NCBI RefSeq assembly: GCF_050434145.1
Contig: NZ_JBNPVX010000031.1
Span: forward strand, 1 to 34,481
Length of the DNA: 34,481 nt
Direction of reading: 5' to 3'
From: JAISST01 sp050434145
Lineage (GTDB): Bacteria > Fusobacteriota > Fusobacteriia > Fusobacteriales > Fusobacteriaceae
Positions 32,313 through 34,481 of this stretch are shown here, in pieces. The number at the start of each line of letters is the position of its first letter. The stretch's first letter is position 1. Position numbers and translations under genes: made by a program. The notes under the pieces were generated by a model. The model did not search any database. It was given only the letters and a program-made list of their open reading frames with translations, and was not told the DNA's origin.

Positions 32313-32331
32313 TAAAAAGGGGTGGTATTTA

Positions 32332-33834
32332 ATGAAAAGAGTTTTAAGGCTATTGGCATGTTTAGTACTAGGAATATTGTTATTCTCTGCTTATGGTTTT
32401 GCAAAAGAAAATACACTAATAATAGCGCAACAAACAGATGCAAAATCACTTGATCCACAAAAATCAAATGATGTCTATTCTCATAATCTAAATCTGAATA
32501 TATATGATAGATTATTTGACTGGACACCTGAAATGAAGTTAGAAAATAACTTGGCAGAAAGCTATTCCCAACTAGATCCTCTTACTTTACAAGTTAAAAT
32601 AAAAGAAGGAGTAAAATTTCATAATGGTGATGAACTGACATCAGAAGATGTAAAATTTTCTATTGAAAGAGGTTCTACAGCTCCAGCAGTAATGACTTAC
32701 TTTGCTGATATTGAAAGAGTAGATATTGTAGATAAATATACAGTAAAAATAGTTACTAAAAAACCTTATGGGCCTTTAATGAATGCTTTAGCTCATACAG
32801 GTGGTTCTATAATGAACAAAAAATATGTAGAAGAAACAAAAGATGAAGGTTTTTTTAAACCTATAGGAACAGGTCCATTCAAATTCGATTCTTGGAGATC
32901 TGGAGATAAAATAACCTTAAAAGCTAATAAAGAATATTTCAGAGGCGCTCCAGAAAGTGACACAGTAATTTATAGAGTAATACCTGAAAGTGTAAATAGA
33001 GCTATAGCATTAGAAACAAAAGAGGTAGATATGGTACTTGTAATTGATCCAGTAGACATAGATACAATAAAAGATAATAAAGAAATAGTAATGCATCAGA
33101 TGCCATCTACATCAATGACATATATGGGATTCAATTGTGAGAAAGAACCATTTAAAAATCAAAAAGTAAGAGAAGCAATTTCTTATGGAGTAAATTTAAC
33201 TGATATAGTAGATACTGCATTTTTAAAAGCAGCAGTGCCAGCTAATTCTGTAATGCCAGCAGGAGTAATGGGATTTAACAAAAATCTAAAAGCTCCAGTA
33301 AGAGACGTAGCAAAAGCAAAAGCACTATTATCAGAAGCTGGTTATAAAGATGGTTTAAAAATAAGATTATGGTTAAATGAAAATAAATCAAGAGAAGATT
33401 CAGCTGTCATAATGCAAGCACAATTGAAAGAAATAGGAGTAGATGTGACTATTGAAAAATTAGAATGGGGAGTATATCTAGATAAACTTGGTAGAGGTGA
33501 ACATGATATGTTTATATTAGGATGGTCAACTTCTCCAGATCCAGATTCTGCAATGTATGCATTATTTCATTCTAAAAATAAAGGTAATGCAGGAAATAGA
33601 TCTTTCTATGGGAATGATAGAGTTGATGAATTGCTAGATAAAGGAAGAGCAACTACAGATCAAAATACGAGAATTTCTTTATATGAAGAAGCACAAGAAA
33701 TAATAACAAGAGAGAAAGGAGTATTAGCTCTTGTAAATCCATATAATACAGTTGGAGTGCAAAAATATATAGAGGGATTTGTTATGAATCCACAAAGTAC
33801 TTATTTAATAAGAGGAGTTAAAGTTAATAAATAA
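32332..33834 (+). CDS. ABC transporter periplasmic binding protein, family 5 (dipeptide/oligopeptide)
   Basis: A 500-residue solute-binding protein with a signal peptide (MKRVLRLLACLVLGILLFSA, cleavage likely near GFA). The Cys at residue 10 is too close to the N-terminus for a lipobox. Family 5 motifs: QQTDAKSLDPQKSNDVYS, the signature VKFHNGDELTSEDVKFSIER, GTGPFKFDSWRSGDKITL, and FILGWSTSPDPDSAMYALF. It captures peptides, or possibly another solute such as nickel or glutathione, and passes them to a membrane permease. No permease or ATPase genes are in the window, so it stands apart. A bidirectional terminator follows. Confidence 0.9.
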   Translation: MKRVLRLLACLVLGILLFSAYGFAKENTLIIAQQTDAKSLDPQKSNDVYSHNLNLNIYDRLFDWTPEMKLENNLAESYSQLDPLTLQVKIKEGVKFHNGDELTSEDVKFSIERGSTAPAVMTYFADIERVDIVDKYTVKIVTKKPYGPLMNALAHTGGSIMNKKYVEETKDEGFFKPIGTGPFKFDSWRSGDKITLKANKEYFRGAPESDTVIYRVIPESVNRAIALETKEVDMVLVIDPVDIDTIKDNKEIVMHQMPSTSMTYMGFNCEKEPFKNQKVREAISYGVNLTDIVDTAFLKAAVPANSVMPAGVMGFNKNLKAPVRDVAKAKALLSEAGYKDGLKIRLWLNENKSREDSAVIMQAQLKEIGVDVTIEKLEWGVYLDKLGRGEHDMFILGWSTSPDPDSAMYALFHSKNKGNAGNRSFYGNDRVDELLDKGRATTDQNTRISLYEEAQEIITREKGVLALVNPYNTVGVQKYIEGFVMNPQSTYLIRGVKVNK

Positions 33835-33876
33835 AAAGCTGTAAATTGTAGTTAATGAAAAAGAACAATATTTATA

Positions 33877-33908
33877 AAAAAATTGGTGCCTAATTTGGCA
33901 CCAATTTT
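33877..33908. terminator. Bidirectional terminator
   Basis: AAAATTGGTGCC, loop TAATTT, GGCACCAATTTT. It lies between the convergent peptide-binding gene and the OmpA-like gene and has A/T runs on both sides. Confidence 0.85.
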
Positions 33909-33925
33909 ATATATCAAAACCTTAA

Positions 33926-34481
33926 TTAATTTTTGATTTCAATATCGACTCTTCTGTTTTTGGCTTTATTAGCAGAACCTTTGTTAGGAACAAGTGGTTT
34001 ATTTTCACCATGACCTATAGAAGTAATCCGTGTACCATCAATTCCTTTATTAATGAAATAAGTCTTAATATTGTTTGCTCTTCTTTGAGAAAGATCTTTA
34101 TTATAATTTCTATCACCATCACTATCAGTATGACCAATTACTTTTATAGTTGCTTTAGAATTATTAGATAAATAGTCAGCAATACTATCTAAAATATCAT
34201 TGGAGCTATTTTTTATTTGATCACTATTTTTATCAAAAATAATCAAATTATCTGACAAAGAGACAAGAATAGTTTTCTTAGAGTTATCCAATACTTTTTT
34301 CAATTCTTCTTTTTCTTTAGAATTATCTATTTTTTTAGCTTCAATAACTTCAACTTCTTCTTTCTTAGCCTCATATTTATTAGAATCCTCAGCTTTTGTT
34401 TCTATTGTAGTTTTTTGTGCCTTATATGCTTCAACTCCAAGTTTAACATAATCAGCAGCATTATTACCAGCAATGTGACCA
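33926..34481 (-). CDS. OmpA-family outer membrane protein, C-terminal part (cut by right edge)
   Basis: The minus-strand frame is open to the right edge, so only the C-terminal 184 codons are present; the TTG at 34303 is not a real start. The N-terminal side of this part is a Lys/Glu-rich linker (EAKKEEVEVIEAKKIDNSKE). The last 110 residues form an OmpA C-terminal domain: DNLIIFDKNSDQIK, KVIGHTDSDGDRNYNKDLSQ, RRANNIKTYFINKGI, ITSIGHGENKPL, and NRRVDIEI. The conserved Asp and Arg that hold the diaminopimelate side chain of peptidoglycan are in NKDLSQRRA. It anchors the outer membrane to the cell wall. The nature of the N-terminal part is unknown. Confidence 0.88.
   Translation of the reverse strand, partial: GHIAGNNAADYVKLGVEAYKAQKTTIETKAEDSNKYEAKKEEVEVIEAKKIDNSKEKEELKKVLDNSKKTILVSLSDNLIIFDKNSDQIKNSSNDILDSIADYLSNNSKATIKVIGHTDSDGDRNYNKDLSQRRANNIKTYFINKGIDGTRITSIGHGENKPLVPNKGSANKAKNRRVDIEIKN

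Overview
The window is AT-rich throughout. It mixes outer-membrane and Gram-negative features (OmpA-type protein, filamentous-hemagglutinin/CdiA-type sequence) with Firmicute-like genes (HutP, the Prp protease paired with an N-terminally extended L27, class II GalT, GrdX). That mixture points to the Fusobacteriota, probably Fusobacterium or a close relative. The species cannot be set from the sequence alone.

Region 1 (1-7.7 kb) is a decayed polymorphic-toxin island derived from a contact-dependent-inhibition (CdiA/FHA-type) exoprotein. It holds three C-terminal toxin modules, each followed by candidate immunity genes. Module 1 (1-1448) is open to the left edge and ends in an RNase-like tail with an acidic immunity gene (1461-1817). 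Module 2 (3010-4641) carries two HEXXH motifs, is broken by an in-frame TGA, and is followed by two tandem paralogous genes with signal peptides (4659-5399, 5440-6072). Module 3 (6428-7294) shares a nearly identical pre-toxin segment with module 1, is broken by a TAA near its end, and is followed by an intact immunity gene (7312-7680). Hemagglutinin fragments lie between the modules. Scattered through them are six copies of a ~100 bp double-hairpin element whose stems keep pairing although their sequences differ; a seventh, diverged copy sits in the rtcB leader.

Region 2 (8-13 kb): a YafK/ErfK-type L,D-transpeptidase, then a galKTE Leloir operon with its own promoter, closed by a bidirectional terminator shared with a convergent grdX-like gene.

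Region 3 (13.6-18.7 kb, minus strand): a HAD phosphatase and a 1419-residue 2-hydroxyacyl-CoA dehydratase activase-type protein in one operon with a clear promoter and terminator.

Region 4 (19-30.1 kb, plus strand): rtcB, an exported DNase I-fold enzyme, thiN, an FlK-type thioesterase, a uracil permease, an exported oligoendopeptidase F, sppA, ybaB, an SPFH/band-7 protein, and the rplU-prp-rpmA ribosomal operon.

Region 5 (30.1-34.5 kb): a 140-bp-period duplicated repeat and a perfect palindrome, then hutP overlapping a threonine-aldolase-family gene, a family 5 peptide-binding protein, and a convergent OmpA-like gene cut by the right edge. No rRNA, tRNA, CRISPR array or transposase gene was seen.
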